Source of the DNA: Prevotellaceae bacterium
GTDB taxonomy: Bacteria > Bacteroidota > Bacteroidia > Bacteroidales > Paludibacteraceae
Reading direction: 5' to 3'
Length of the DNA: 39,882 bases
NCBI GenBank assembly: GCA_031270065.1
Contig: JAISYF010000173.1
Coordinates: forward strand, 1-39,882
A program made the translations under genes and the position numbers. Below are positions 1 through 7,213 of the stretch, one piece after another; positions within the stretch are counted from its first letter, which is position 1; each line of letters opens with the position of its first letter. The notes beneath the pieces are model-generated. The model had not been told where the DNA came from, ran no database searches, and saw only the letters and a program-made list of their open reading frames with translations.

Positions 1-296
1 TACGCATTTTGAGGTGCTGAGAATCTTATATTTGGCATTTTTTTATTTCAAAGTATGCAAATATTCAATTCTCGCGAGGTTAAAGGTGTCCTGGGTGTCC
101 CAGTGTCAAAGTCAGGAAATGTTTAGCGGACAGGACATACAAATTATAATGTATTATTTGTAACTATTTGAAAATTAGATAAATAGTTAATAATCAGCGA
201 GTAATGTATAAAATATTTTTGTAATTTTATTAAATTAATCAAATTATTTGATTAATTTTGCAAAAAAAAATTACAAATAAATTACAATAAAACATT
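1..296 (+). promoter_or_regulatory. Non-coding leader of the integrase gene, with a partial palindrome arm
   Basis: No gene is seen here. The stretch is very AT-rich. Bases 91-103 form a short hairpin (CTGGG-TGT-CCCAG). Bases 118-133 read AATGTTTAGCGGACAG, which matches one arm of the palindromes at 16797-16850 and 18932-18985. A Bacteroidota -7 element, TAATTTTG, lies at 253-260, about 37 bases before the integrase start; I see no convincing -33 partner at the usual distance. The end of the prophage may fall in this stretch, but no attachment-site repeat could be identified by eye. Confidence 0.45.
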
Positions 297-1466
297 ATGC
301 CAAAATTTACTCCAACGGTGCGCTCTCACAACGAATATAATGATGTGTATATCCGCATCAGCCACCATAGCAAAACCGACTACATCAAAACAAATATGAT
401 AATTCATAAGTCGGGTATCAAAAAAGGCGCGATTGCCGACTATTCAATTATCGGTAACTGTGCGCTGAAAATCAAGTCGTACATCGAAAAAATCAACAAT
501 ATTAACGTTGAAAATTGGACTATACAAGACTTGAAAAAGTTTCTGATAAACGACACTGACGGCATTTCTTTTTCTGAATTTGCGCGCAAATATATTGACA
601 AAATGGAGGTTGCAGGGCGAATTAAATCGGCGGAGAGTTACAGATGTTCGTTAAAATCGCTTGAAAAATATTTCGGCAGGCAAATCTTTTTTCACGAAAT
701 TACTTCGTGGCACATTCGTAAATGGATTGAAACATTGCAAAATACGGCACGAGCAAAGCAGATGTACCCAAAAATTGCCAGAAAACTATTCAAAGAAGGT
801 TGTTTTGAATACAACGACTACGACAGAGATATTTTGAGAATAAAAAATCAGCCATTTATACCTATTAAAATTCCGGGTGGCGTCCTGCCGAAAAAGCGTT
901 ATGCAGAGGTTGAAACCGTACAGGCAATTTTAAAAATTTTGCCAATTTCCCAACAAGAAGAACTTGCGCAAGATATTTCCATTCTGACTTTGTGTCTTGC
1001 GGGAATTAACACTATTGATTTGTATAATATTGAAAATCAGCATTTTAAAGATGGAAAACTTTGTTATAACCGCACAAAAGAAAAGACAGTACGACTTGAT
1101 AAAGCGTATTTTGAAATTTCTGTTCCTGAAAAAATTTTGCCAATTTTTGAAAAATACAAAGGAAAAAAACAGCATCTTTTTAATTTTACCGAGAAATTTT
1201 CAAAGTCAAATTATTTTACAATCTGTTTTAATAAGGGTTTAAAATCGTTGTGCCAACGCGCTAATACACAAATAATTACATCATATTGGCTTCGGCATAC
1301 TTGGGCAACCGTTGCGCAAAATCTTTGTGGTGCAACAGACGAGCAAGTGGCTTTTTGCCTCAATCACGCTTCGGCGCACAAAGTTACTCGCAGTTACATC
1401 GAAAAAGATTTTTCGCAAGTGGCTTTTTGGAACGAAAAAGTGATGGAAAAAATTTTCAATTCATAG
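297..1466 (+). CDS. Tyrosine recombinase / phage integrase, Bacteroidota type
   Basis: Site-specific recombinase of 389 aa, a normal length for Bacteroidota phage integrases. The N-terminal ~100 residues resemble the arm-binding region, followed by a SAM-like core-binding domain (about 90-190) and the catalytic domain (about 205-389). Visible catalytic elements are Arg333 in WLRHTWAT, His357 in LNHAS and the nucleophile candidate Tyr367 in TRSYIEKD. The position where XerC-type enzymes carry the first Arg reads CLAGINTIDLYN, with no Arg; I recall this GINTIDL pattern from related Bacteroidota integrases, so it is probably family-typical and not a defect. It is the only rightward long gene of the prophage and converges with the next gene, overlapping its stop by 6 bases. 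It presumably integrated the left element. Confidence 0.93.
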   Translation: MPKFTPTVRSHNEYNDVYIRISHHSKTDYIKTNMIIHKSGIKKGAIADYSIIGNCALKIKSYIEKINNINVENWTIQDLKKFLINDTDGISFSEFARKYIDKMEVAGRIKSAESYRCSLKSLEKYFGRQIFFHEITSWHIRKWIETLQNTARAKQMYPKIARKLFKEGCFEYNDYDRDILRIKNQPFIPIKIPGGVLPKKRYAEVETVQAILKILPISQQEELAQDISILTLCLAGINTIDLYNIENQHFKDGKLCYNRTKEKTVRLDKAYFEISVPEKILPIFEKYKGKKQHLFNFTEKFSKSNYFTICFNKGLKSLCQRANTQIITSYWLRHTWATVAQNLCGATDEQVAFCLNHASAHKVTRSYIEKDFSQVAFWNEKVMEKIFNS

Positions 1467-1772
1467 TCCAAAATAACAGTTAATCAACTCGTTAATCTTA
1501 TTTTTCTGCTTTCTTTCGTTCAAAATATTGTTTGCGGTAAGATTATGTCCTTTTACCGATTGATCGAAAAGTTCTTTATCTGCGTTGTATTCTCCCGTTG
1601 TTCTGCCTTTGCGATAGGCGCGAAAAACTTCCGATGTTTCGGTATGAAAATCAACGCGGAACTGCACAATATTATCTGGCTCAACCAAGTCAATAATTTT
1701 TTCGCAAGAATATCCCAAAACTCCAAATGAGCGCACTTTATCTAAAAATTGTTCAGAATACATTATTGCCAT
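1461..1772 (-). CDS. Small phage protein, possibly terminase small subunit
   Basis: A 103-aa soluble protein whose start overlaps the stop of the ParB/methylase gene, so the two are translationally coupled; a second in-frame ATG at 1763 gives a TAATG overlap and could be the true start. Residues about 16-30 (GVLGYSCEKIIDLVE) look like a helix-turn-helix recognition segment. The C-terminal half has a helical pattern (AYRKGRTTGEYNADKEL, then KGHNLTANNILNE) that I associate with small terminases of Bacteroidota phages. This is pattern recognition, not proof. A large terminase would normally follow, but the integrase lies there instead, so the packaging module seems to be lost. It could instead be an unrelated DNA-binding protein. 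Confidence 0.5.
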   Translation of the reverse strand: MAIMYSEQFLDKVRSFGVLGYSCEKIIDLVEPDNIVQFRVDFHTETSEVFRAYRKGRTTGEYNADKELFDQSVKGHNLTANNILNERKQKNKINELINCYFGL

Positions 1773-3064
1773 TTTTTAAGTTTTTCGTCTGAAAGTTCTG
1801 TGCCGTTTCGCTTGATTACCACAGGTTTGTTGTAGTTTTTCATAAAACGCAGATAGCGGCGAATAATGGTGTCAATGTATTTAGGTTCGAGTTCCGAGCC
1901 AAAGCAAGTTCTGCCTGTTTGCTCTGCGGCAATGAGTGTTGTTCCGCTACCGAGAAAAACATCAAGCACAGTATTGCCATAGTTTGAGCAGTCCAAAAGT
2001 GCGTCTGCAACAAGTTTTACAGGTTTAACTGTCGGGTGTTCGTCAAGCAAATCGCGCTCTTTGTTGGCAACCGAGCTCATTCCCGAATACTCCCAAACAT
2101 TTGTGCGGTATCGCCCTGTTTGCCCCATTTGAAAATTGTTGATATGCTTACCTTTTCCATTTTTAAAAATAAAAATCAACTCGTGCTGAGAGCGATAAAA
2201 CGCGCCCATTCCGCCATTGTCTTTTTTCCAAACAATCAGATTTTTAAATTCTGTGTAGATTTTTCCCGCAGTAGAAAGTTCATTAACGTGCTTCCAATCC
2301 ATACAAATATAGTGAATTGAACCGTCAGAAGTTGCTTTTATTAAATTCAAAAAAACATCTTCGAGAAAGCGCGTGAAGCGATTTTTGTTCATTTCGCCCG
2401 ATGCCATTTGAAATTCGCTGTGTTTGGTTTTCACAATATCCTGTACGCGAACATTGTACGGCGGGTCGGTAAAAACTATTTGCGCAAGCGAGCCGTTCAT
2501 AAGTTGCTTAATTACAGCGTAATCGGTGCAGTCGCCACAGATAATTTTGTGTTGATTTAACTCAAACATATCGCCGAGTTTTGCAACTGCGGGAGTGTCA
2601 TCTGGCACATCATCGAAACCGTCATCAACAATTTCACCGCTTTTTTCTTTTGATTTATCAAGTAAATCGGCATTTTTGAGTTCTGCCGAAATATCTGGCA
2701 AATCAAGAATTTCTTTGTAAATATCGGTAAAATTTGTTTCCAATTTTACCAAATCCCATTCGCCCGAATGAGTGTTTGCCAAAAGGCAGTAGCGTTTTAC
2801 CTCGTCAGCGGAGAGCATTCTGTTCGGCAGGCGAACATCAATAATTTCGTCTGCCCTGCCGAGTTCAAATAACGCTTCGAGCCGCCGTTGTCCCGAAATT
2901 AAAACGCCGTCAAGATTAAGCACAGGCGTATCTACGAGGTTAAAATCCTCGATAGATTTCAAAAGTTCGAGTTGCTTTTGTTCGTTGCGCTTGCGCGGAT
3001 TAAAGTCGAGCGGAATAAGAGTTTTAACAACTCTTTGCTCGGTGTGCCATTTTAAATTTTCCAT
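1763..3064 (-). CDS. ParB-like nuclease/CTPase domain fused to adenine-specific DNA methyltransferase
   Basis: A 433-aa two-domain protein. Residues about 10-100 are a ParB N-terminal (sulfiredoxin-like) domain with the signature ISGQRRLEAL at 57-66. Residues about 165-415 are a beta-class amino-methyltransferase: motif IV TDPPYNV at 199-205, the HPTVKPVKL block at 343-351, and motif I DVFLGSGTTL at 368-377. SAM-dependent methylation of adenine (or N4-cytosine) is expected, probably giving phage DNA resistance to restriction or marking it for packaging. This fusion is common in phages and prophages. No cognate restriction enzyme is next to it. The start at 3064 is the only good ATG and lies just left of the divergent promoter at 3077-3107. 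Confidence 0.93.
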   Translation of the reverse strand: MENLKWHTEQRVVKTLIPLDFNPRKRNEQKQLELLKSIEDFNLVDTPVLNLDGVLISGQRRLEALFELGRADEIIDVRLPNRMLSADEVKRYCLLANTHSGEWDLVKLETNFTDIYKEILDLPDISAELKNADLLDKSKEKSGEIVDDGFDDVPDDTPAVAKLGDMFELNQHKIICGDCTDYAVIKQLMNGSLAQIVFTDPPYNVRVQDIVKTKHSEFQMASGEMNKNRFTRFLEDVFLNLIKATSDGSIHYICMDWKHVNELSTAGKIYTEFKNLIVWKKDNGGMGAFYRSQHELIFIFKNGKGKHINNFQMGQTGRYRTNVWEYSGMSSVANKERDLLDEHPTVKPVKLVADALLDCSNYGNTVLDVFLGSGTTLIAAEQTGRTCFGSELEPKYIDTIIRRYLRFMKNYNKPVVIKRNGTELSDEKLKKWQ

Positions 3065-3076
3065 AAAATAAAAAAT

Positions 3077-3107
3077 TTTGTAATTTATAAAAATTTATGT
3101 AATTTTG
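3077..3107 (+). promoter_or_regulatory. Bacteroidota housekeeping promoter for the structured RNA and the 54-aa gene
   Basis: TTTG (3077-3080), a 19-base spacer, then TAATTTTG (3100-3107): an exact match to the Bacteroidota -33/-7 consensus. The expected transcript start is about 3112-3114, exactly where the first arm of the hairpin at 3112-3204 begins. Confidence 0.75.
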
Positions 3108-3111
3108 CATT

Positions 3112-3204
3112 ACCAAATAAATCTATGCGACCGCAAAAACGGAGCCGCAATTTTAAGTGTGTATTTTTCACTTCTAATGCGGCAAAGCGTAGATTTTATT
3201 TGGT
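3112..3204 (+). ncRNA. Candidate structured RNA closed by a long terminal stem
   Basis: The 5' arm (3112 onward, ACCAAATAAATCTATGC) pairs with the 3' arm (about 3188-3204, GCGTAGATTTTATTTGGT) to give about 17 base pairs with one bulge and one G-U pair. Inside are further stems: CCG/CGG around a run of A, CCGCA with TGCGG, and AAGTG with CACTT. The pairing begins at the start predicted from the promoter at 3077-3107. I do not recognise the family. It could be an independent small RNA or a structured leader of the 54-aa gene that begins 32 bases later. Coding overlap is unlikely to explain the pairing, because the open frame through this region looks unlike a protein. Confidence 0.5.
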
Positions 3205-3235
3205 TCGGAAAATATACACTTTTTTATTTTATTTT

Positions 3236-3400
3236 ATGGTTGTGTCAAAAATTATTTCAAAATCAGATATTGAAGATGCTCTTTTGCAGCAGACAATTAA
3301 CGGAAAATCAGACGGCTACAAAAACCTGAAAGATTTTAGAACTTCCGAAGTTATCAATCAAATGTTGATTGATAGTTTTGGGCTTGAAATACCCGATTAA
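3236..3400 (+). CDS. Hypothetical 54-aa phage protein
   Basis: Small, charged, soluble protein (MVVSKIISKSDIEDALL to the end FGLEIPD) with a helical pattern; no domain recognised. The frame is open further upstream to 3125, but that part runs through the hairpin at 3112-3204 and has an implausible composition, so I start at ATG 3236. It is the only rightward gene inside the leftward prophage block, is served by the promoter at 3077-3107, and overlaps the stop of the convergent 143-aa gene by 4 bases. The text resembles short regulators or anti-repressor-size proteins, but nothing fixes a function. Confidence 0.5.
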   Translation: MVVSKIISKSDIEDALLQQTINGKSDGYKNLKDFRTSEVINQMLIDSFGLEIPD

Positions 3401-3828
3401 ATCTCCGTCACAAATTTTTCTCTATTAAAATCTTTCATTTGTTCGCGTATTTTTTCTTGTGTTGCGCGTGTAAATTCCGACCGCAACCGCGTAATCATAG
3501 AGTAGCGCGAGCCGAAAATTATGCCCCAAGTTGGGCGGTTATAAATCAAAATATGCGGTGCTTCTTTGCCATTTTTAAAGCGTTTCATATCTATAAACCG
3601 CAATTTTTTTGCAACTTCAAAAGAAAATGTAACACCGCCATTGCCTTGCGAAATCATAATGCGGCGATTGACAATATATTCATACAGATTTTCTACATCC
3701 CATTTGAGCCGCTCTAATTTCGATTGATTTTCAAGCAAAATACTAACCTGCTCGCCTTTGAGCCGTTTAAGTTCTTCGAGGGCGATGTCGGTCAAAAACT
3801 TTTCTTTTACTATTGCATCGGAAATCAT
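3397..3828 (-). CDS. Hypothetical phage protein, 143 aa
   Basis: Soluble protein with a long N-terminal helix (about residues 5-50, rich in Glu, Leu and Lys, coiled-coil-like), a mixed middle segment around NRRIMISQGNGGVTFSF, and a basic Arg/Lys-rich C-terminal helix (about 110-143). No family recognised. Its start is 4 bases after the stop of the 416-aa gene, so both probably share the promoter at 5104-5142. It may be a tail or connector accessory protein given its neighbours, but that is only context. Confidence 0.6.
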   Translation of the reverse strand: MISDAIVKEKFLTDIALEELKRLKGEQVSILLENQSKLERLKWDVENLYEYIVNRRIMISQGNGGVTFSFEVAKKLRFIDMKRFKNGKEAPHILIYNRPTWGIIFGSRYSMITRLRSEFTRATQEKIREQMKDFNREKFVTEI

Positions 3829-3832
3829 AATT

Positions 3833-5083
3833 TTAAATATTTACGCCAATAGGCTGACCCTCGCTATCGAGTATTATATTGCCATCACTATCCATCAGTA
3901 CATCGGTGTTAAAAATTTGAGATTCGCTCAAATAATAATTTTCATCATATAGAAAATCTATTGTTAGCATAACCGATTCAGGCACATTCTGCCTGTATTT
4001 CCACTTAAATTCTTCGGCTGTAACATTTACAGCGCGTTTTGCACCCGTATTTTCGTCAATAAAAAAAACCTCGTCAGAAAGTAGCAAATCTTGCATAAAT
4101 TCTATTTCTTGCGCCAATCTGTAACCTGTCGAAATTTTGATTTTTTCGCGTTTTTTGCCTCTAAAATATTTATTTTGCAAAAAATTATTTTCGTTAGATT
4201 GATAAAATTCTGTATCTGAAAATTCGGGATTTTTGTCTATTTCACCATTGAGCAAAATTTTTTCCAAAACCCCGATTGAGTTGCGAAACTCCAACAGGTA
4301 ACGCTCCTCTGAAATCGGGTCGGGCAAAACCTGTATGATAAATTTTTTCGACCAATCGTCATAAACTGACGGATTGGAGCTTGTACGCGGACTCGTCCAA
4401 ACTTGCAGAATATTGTCCGAAGGAGCAAGTTCGCTGTAAATTGCTTTTAAATCAATAAACTTCCATTTTTCATCATAATAAGTTCTCAAACCAAATTCAA
4501 AAAAATTTTCTCCTGCGCGAATTTGATAAAGATAACTTTCTCCACTAACATAATAACTGTTTTTTGTAAAAAAACAAATATCTGTTAATTCCGACTGTCT
4601 TAAAATGAGTGTATTATCTTTAAATTGGCGATTTGTAAAAAAAAACAGTGAATCTATATTTTGAAATCGACTTTCAAAAATATTGATATTTTGCTGTTCC
4701 AATTCTAAAAACTTTTCGAGCGGAATGCCGCCTTTGATGGCGTAACCTATAAAAGTTGTGATTAGCGCGTTGTTGTTATTTTCATCATAAAACGCCACTT
4801 CGTATTTTTCTTCGCCCATATCATAATTACTCATCGCCATCAAGTTGCGGACATAACTCTGTAAAATAGACGAAACATCAAAATCTACAAAATACTCATT
4901 GCCTTTTTTGTAAGAAAAATAGCGAAAATAATTAGAATATTCAAAATTTTCGGGATTAATTGCAGGCGAGTTTTTTCTCACTCGCAACCTGATATATACG
5001 TTTTCATTGGCAGAAACTTGACAGACAAACCGCATCGGATTGCCTGCAAAAGAATAGATATATGGACTTTTTATAAGCTGCAT
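3833..5083 (-). CDS. Hypothetical phage structural protein, 416 aa
   Basis: Mostly beta-strand-rich sequence with many aromatic residues (for example FEYSNYFRYFSYKKGNEYFVDFD near 45-70), no transmembrane segment and no enzyme motif. Composition and size fit a virion structural protein, most likely tail-associated, as similar proteins are found near tape-measure genes of Bacteroidota prophages; I cannot name a family. The C-terminus (NTDVLMDSDGNIILDSEGQPIGVNI) contains two short Asp/Gly beta-hairpin repeats. It has its own promoter of the prophage type at 5104-5142. The promoter and the first codons (ATGCAG) are duplicated in inverted orientation at 16428-16492. Confidence 0.65.
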   Translation of the reverse strand: MQLIKSPYIYSFAGNPMRFVCQVSANENVYIRLRVRKNSPAINPENFEYSNYFRYFSYKKGNEYFVDFDVSSILQSYVRNLMAMSNYDMGEEKYEVAFYDENNNNALITTFIGYAIKGGIPLEKFLELEQQNINIFESRFQNIDSLFFFTNRQFKDNTLILRQSELTDICFFTKNSYYVSGESYLYQIRAGENFFEFGLRTYYDEKWKFIDLKAIYSELAPSDNILQVWTSPRTSSNPSVYDDWSKKFIIQVLPDPISEERYLLEFRNSIGVLEKILLNGEIDKNPEFSDTEFYQSNENNFLQNKYFRGKKREKIKISTGYRLAQEIEFMQDLLLSDEVFFIDENTGAKRAVNVTAEEFKWKYRQNVPESVMLTIDFLYDENYYLSESQIFNTDVLMDSDGNIILDSEGQPIGVNI

Positions 5084-5103
5084 TAATTAAAATTTTTTTT
5101 TTG

Positions 5104-5142
5104 CAAAAATAAAACAAAAAAAGTTTTTTGCAAATGACAAAA
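5104..5142 (-). promoter_or_regulatory. Prophage promoter (TTTTGTCA box plus TATTTTTG) for the 416-aa gene
   Basis: Read on the minus strand: TTTTGTCA (5142-5135), 23 bases, TATTTTTG (5111-5104), then the ATG at 5083. Within the spacer, TTTG of CATTTGCA lies 19 bases before the -7 element and can serve as -33. The same box, with the identical 23-base spacing, occurs at 11893-11931, 16141-16179 and 16429-16467. Confidence 0.7.
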
Positions 5143-5204
5143 TTATTTTCAAAAAAATTAAATGCCCCCATTTTATACAAGGAGACCGCTTTTTTAAACG
5201 CGAC

Positions 5205-5280
5205 TTAAACCGAATTTAAACTAAACTTAAACTAAACTTAATGTTTTTCACTCAAAATTCACCAAAAACTTCACTCAAAC
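5205..5280. repeat. Two adjacent sets of 11-bp tandem repeats
   Basis: Set one: three units starting TTAAAC (5205-5215, 5216-5226, 5227-5237; consensus TTAAACYRAAY) plus a partial fourth. Set two: TTCACTCAAAA (5247-5257), TTCACCAAAAAC (5258-5269), TTCACTCAAAC (5270-5280). An 11-bp period is about one helical turn, so all units face the same side of the DNA, as in protein-binding iterons or operators. The gap 5084-5322 between sufE and the 416-aa gene holds only this and the promoter. Confidence 0.55.
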
Positions 5281-5322
5281 TTAACGCAAATTAAACATTT
5301 CATTTTTGTGTCCGCAAAAGTA

Positions 5323-5733
5323 TTAAATATTTTGTGATAAAAGTTGTATTCTCTTAATCATTTTGCATAGCGCATTTTGACGAGTGATTGAAAGGTGTTG
5401 TAGAAGTTCGGATTGTGTTTGAAAAAAAATCTCCTCGCCTGCGATTTCGGCAGGCGAAAGTCCGCAAAAAACTTCGGCGCAAGCGGCAATCAAACCAACA
5501 GGCACAGGCGAATTGCTTTTGCCCTGAATGGAAATTTTGCCGTTTTCATCAAGAAACACACGCATATAAGTACGGCTTTTGCAGCCCTCAATCAGATTTT
5601 CGGGCGTGAGCCGCTGCGCAGTGATTTCGGGCAAATCGCTGCCAAGTTCCATAATATAGTTAAACCGCTCTTGCCAATCGCCTAACGCGGTAAGATTTTC
5701 TACAAAATTATCCTGTTTTTGTTTGAATGTCAT
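5323..5733 (-). CDS. sufE: SufE-family cysteine desulfurase activator
   Basis: A 136-aa protein matching SufE over its whole length: N-terminal GDWQERFNYIMELGSDLP, then the catalytic loop ENLIEGCKSRTYMRV with Cys51 at the same number as in E. coli SufE, and the C-terminal GLIAACAEVFCGLSPAEI block. SufE accepts sulfane sulfur from the cysteine desulfurase SufS and passes it to the SufBCD scaffold for Fe-S cluster assembly in the cytoplasm. The odd point is its place: phage structural genes lie on both sides in the same orientation, 34 bases after the stop of the 181-aa gene, and no sufS, sufB, sufC or sufD is present. A SufT-like gene lies 13 kb away in host DNA. It may be a captured host gene (moron) or mark a rearranged junction. 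Confidence 0.88.
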   Translation of the reverse strand: MTFKQKQDNFVENLTALGDWQERFNYIMELGSDLPEITAQRLTPENLIEGCKSRTYMRVFLDENGKISIQGKSNSPVPVGLIAACAEVFCGLSPAEIAGEEIFFQTQSELLQHLSITRQNALCKMIKRIQLLSQNI

Positions 5734-5767
5734 AATTTTTTCTTGATTTTTATAGAATTAGCAAAAA

Positions 5768-6313
5768 TTAGTCTGTAACGATTTCAAAATCAATATCTAA
5801 AAATGCAGTCCAACCGAGATTACCAAAAAAAGTTTTTGGCTCAACGGGCATCAAGCGGGCAGGGAATTTCACCGAAAGGCAATCATCACAGCCATCGTTG
5901 TAGTCCTTTTGAATTTTCTGAACAATCTGCATCAGAATATTTTTGCAAACATTCGAGCGCAGCAGTTCCGACAGATTATCGTTGTTGCGCATTGCGTACT
6001 CTTGCGCAATGGTAACGGCGATTTTTTGAGTAAGCATCGGCGTATTTTCGGGATTATATTCCGCTTCGCCAAATTCAACAAACAAAAATAGTTCATTCGA
6101 GTTGCGGATATTGTCGGACACAAATTCTGAATTTGCTGAAAAAACAAATTTTTTAATTTCTGAAATTTGCGTATCTGCCTGATTATTAATTATTTCTGTA
6201 AAAATTTCGTTGTATGCCTCACGCCCATCTGCAACGGCAACCGCCGACTGTTGCAGCACTTCGGCAGGCACAAATTTTGAAAAATATTTGTAAAGTTGAA
6301 GTAAATTATCCAT
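5768..6313 (-). CDS. Hypothetical phage head-tail protein, 181 aa
   Basis: Soluble mixed alpha/beta protein. The N-terminal half is helical (MDNLLQLYKYFSKFVPAEVL), the middle contains FVFSANSEFVSDNIRNSNELFLFVEF, and the C-terminus is strand-rich (FFGNLGWTAFLDIDFEIVTD). This alternation, the size and the position downstream of portal and connector genes are typical of tail-completion or neck proteins, but no family is recognised. A pair of cysteines (GCDDCLSV) may bind metal or be incidental. Spacing to the upstream gene is 6 bases, so it is part of the portal operon. Confidence 0.6.
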   Translation of the reverse strand: MDNLLQLYKYFSKFVPAEVLQQSAVAVADGREAYNEIFTEIINNQADTQISEIKKFVFSANSEFVSDNIRNSNELFLFVEFGEAEYNPENTPMLTQKIAVTIAQEYAMRNNDNLSELLRSNVCKNILMQIVQKIQKDYNDGCDDCLSVKFPARLMPVEPKTFFGNLGWTAFLDIDFEIVTD

Positions 6314-6319
6314 AATTTT

Positions 6320-7213
6320 TTAAATTAATTTTTCGATTGTTGCGTAATCAAGCCCTGTGTTTTTCACGATTTCGTCTTTTTTTGCGCCGCTTGCGATTGA
6401 TGCTGAAAGCGAGTCTTTTAACGATTTTATTTGTGCGTTAAAAAAATCAATCACGTTCATTTCGTCAATTTTTCCGTAGCCCTCTTTTTGTAAGTGCAAA
6501 ATGGTTTCGCTCATTCCGAGAGAAATTTTTGCAGTTTCGATTTCTCCCTCTTTTTTGCGAAATAAAATGCTGTAAATTGGGTGGTTTTTAAAAAAAAGCG
6601 AAATAGAACTAAACCACAGTGAAATTCCAAAAAGCACCTCTTCGGGCAATTTTTCCGCTGTTTTGTTTGGAATTTTATAAAGAATTTCCGCAATTTTTAT
6701 GAGCAAAAAACGGCGCATTTCGGCAGGAACATCATCGTTTATTGCTCTCAAAGTGTCAAGTGTGTCAGAAAATTGACGTGCCGTAATGTTTGTTTCAACA
6801 GTAATATTTCGCGAAAATGTCGGCGTGTGTGCGGCGATGTTCGGAAAAGGATTTTCGGCAAAATCGTAGTTGATATTTATTGTTTTGCCGTCAATTTTAA
6901 AAGCAAAATTAAGATTTTCGGCAATATTTATCATTAAAATTTTTGAAAATTCTAAATCGTATTTATATGCCGAAACAAGATTTTTGAATTTTGTTTTGTT
7001 TGTAAAAAAATACCATAATCGCCTTGAAATCTGTTTTTTAGGTTTAATAAAATTTGTATTACAAATTGCAAAAAACATTTTTTGTTGAAATTCAAACGGC
7101 GTGATAATATTCGCCATCAACAACATTAGCAAACGGAAAGCGTATCGGCGATTTTTCGGCGACAAACTTTCCCAAGTGGTCTGCAATATTATTTCAATCT
7201 TTTTCATTTTCAA
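6320..7213 (-). CDS. Hypothetical phage protein, 297 aa
   Basis: Overlaps the upstream 309-aa gene by 4 bases (ATGA type), so it belongs to the portal operon. The N-terminal region (KNRRYAFRLLMLLMANIITPFEFQQKMF) is helical and basic; residues about 100-150 look strand-rich (KTININYDFAENPF); the C-terminal ~50 residues (MNVIDFFNAQIKSLKDSLSASIASGAKKDEIVKNTGLDY) are helical. Bacteroidota prophages carry proteins like this between connector and tail genes, sometimes considered tail-assembly chaperones, but I cannot assign a family. Its DNA is unusually rich in runs of A and T compared with the portal gene. Confidence 0.55.
   Translation of the reverse strand: MKMKKIEIILQTTWESLSPKNRRYAFRLLMLLMANIITPFEFQQKMFFAICNTNFIKPKKQISRRLWYFFTNKTKFKNLVSAYKYDLEFSKILMINIAENLNFAFKIDGKTININYDFAENPFPNIAAHTPTFSRNITVETNITARQFSDTLDTLRAINDDVPAEMRRFLLIKIAEILYKIPNKTAEKLPEEVLFGISLWFSSISLFFKNHPIYSILFRKKEGEIETAKISLGMSETILHLQKEGYGKIDEMNVIDFFNAQIKSLKDSLSASIASGAKKDEIVKNTGLDYATIEKLI

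Noticed and set aside
3125-3235. Upstream extension of the 54-aa gene to an ATG at 3125
   Set aside because: It would translate the structured RNA and gives an implausible basic/aromatic sequence; the ATG at 3236 is preferred.
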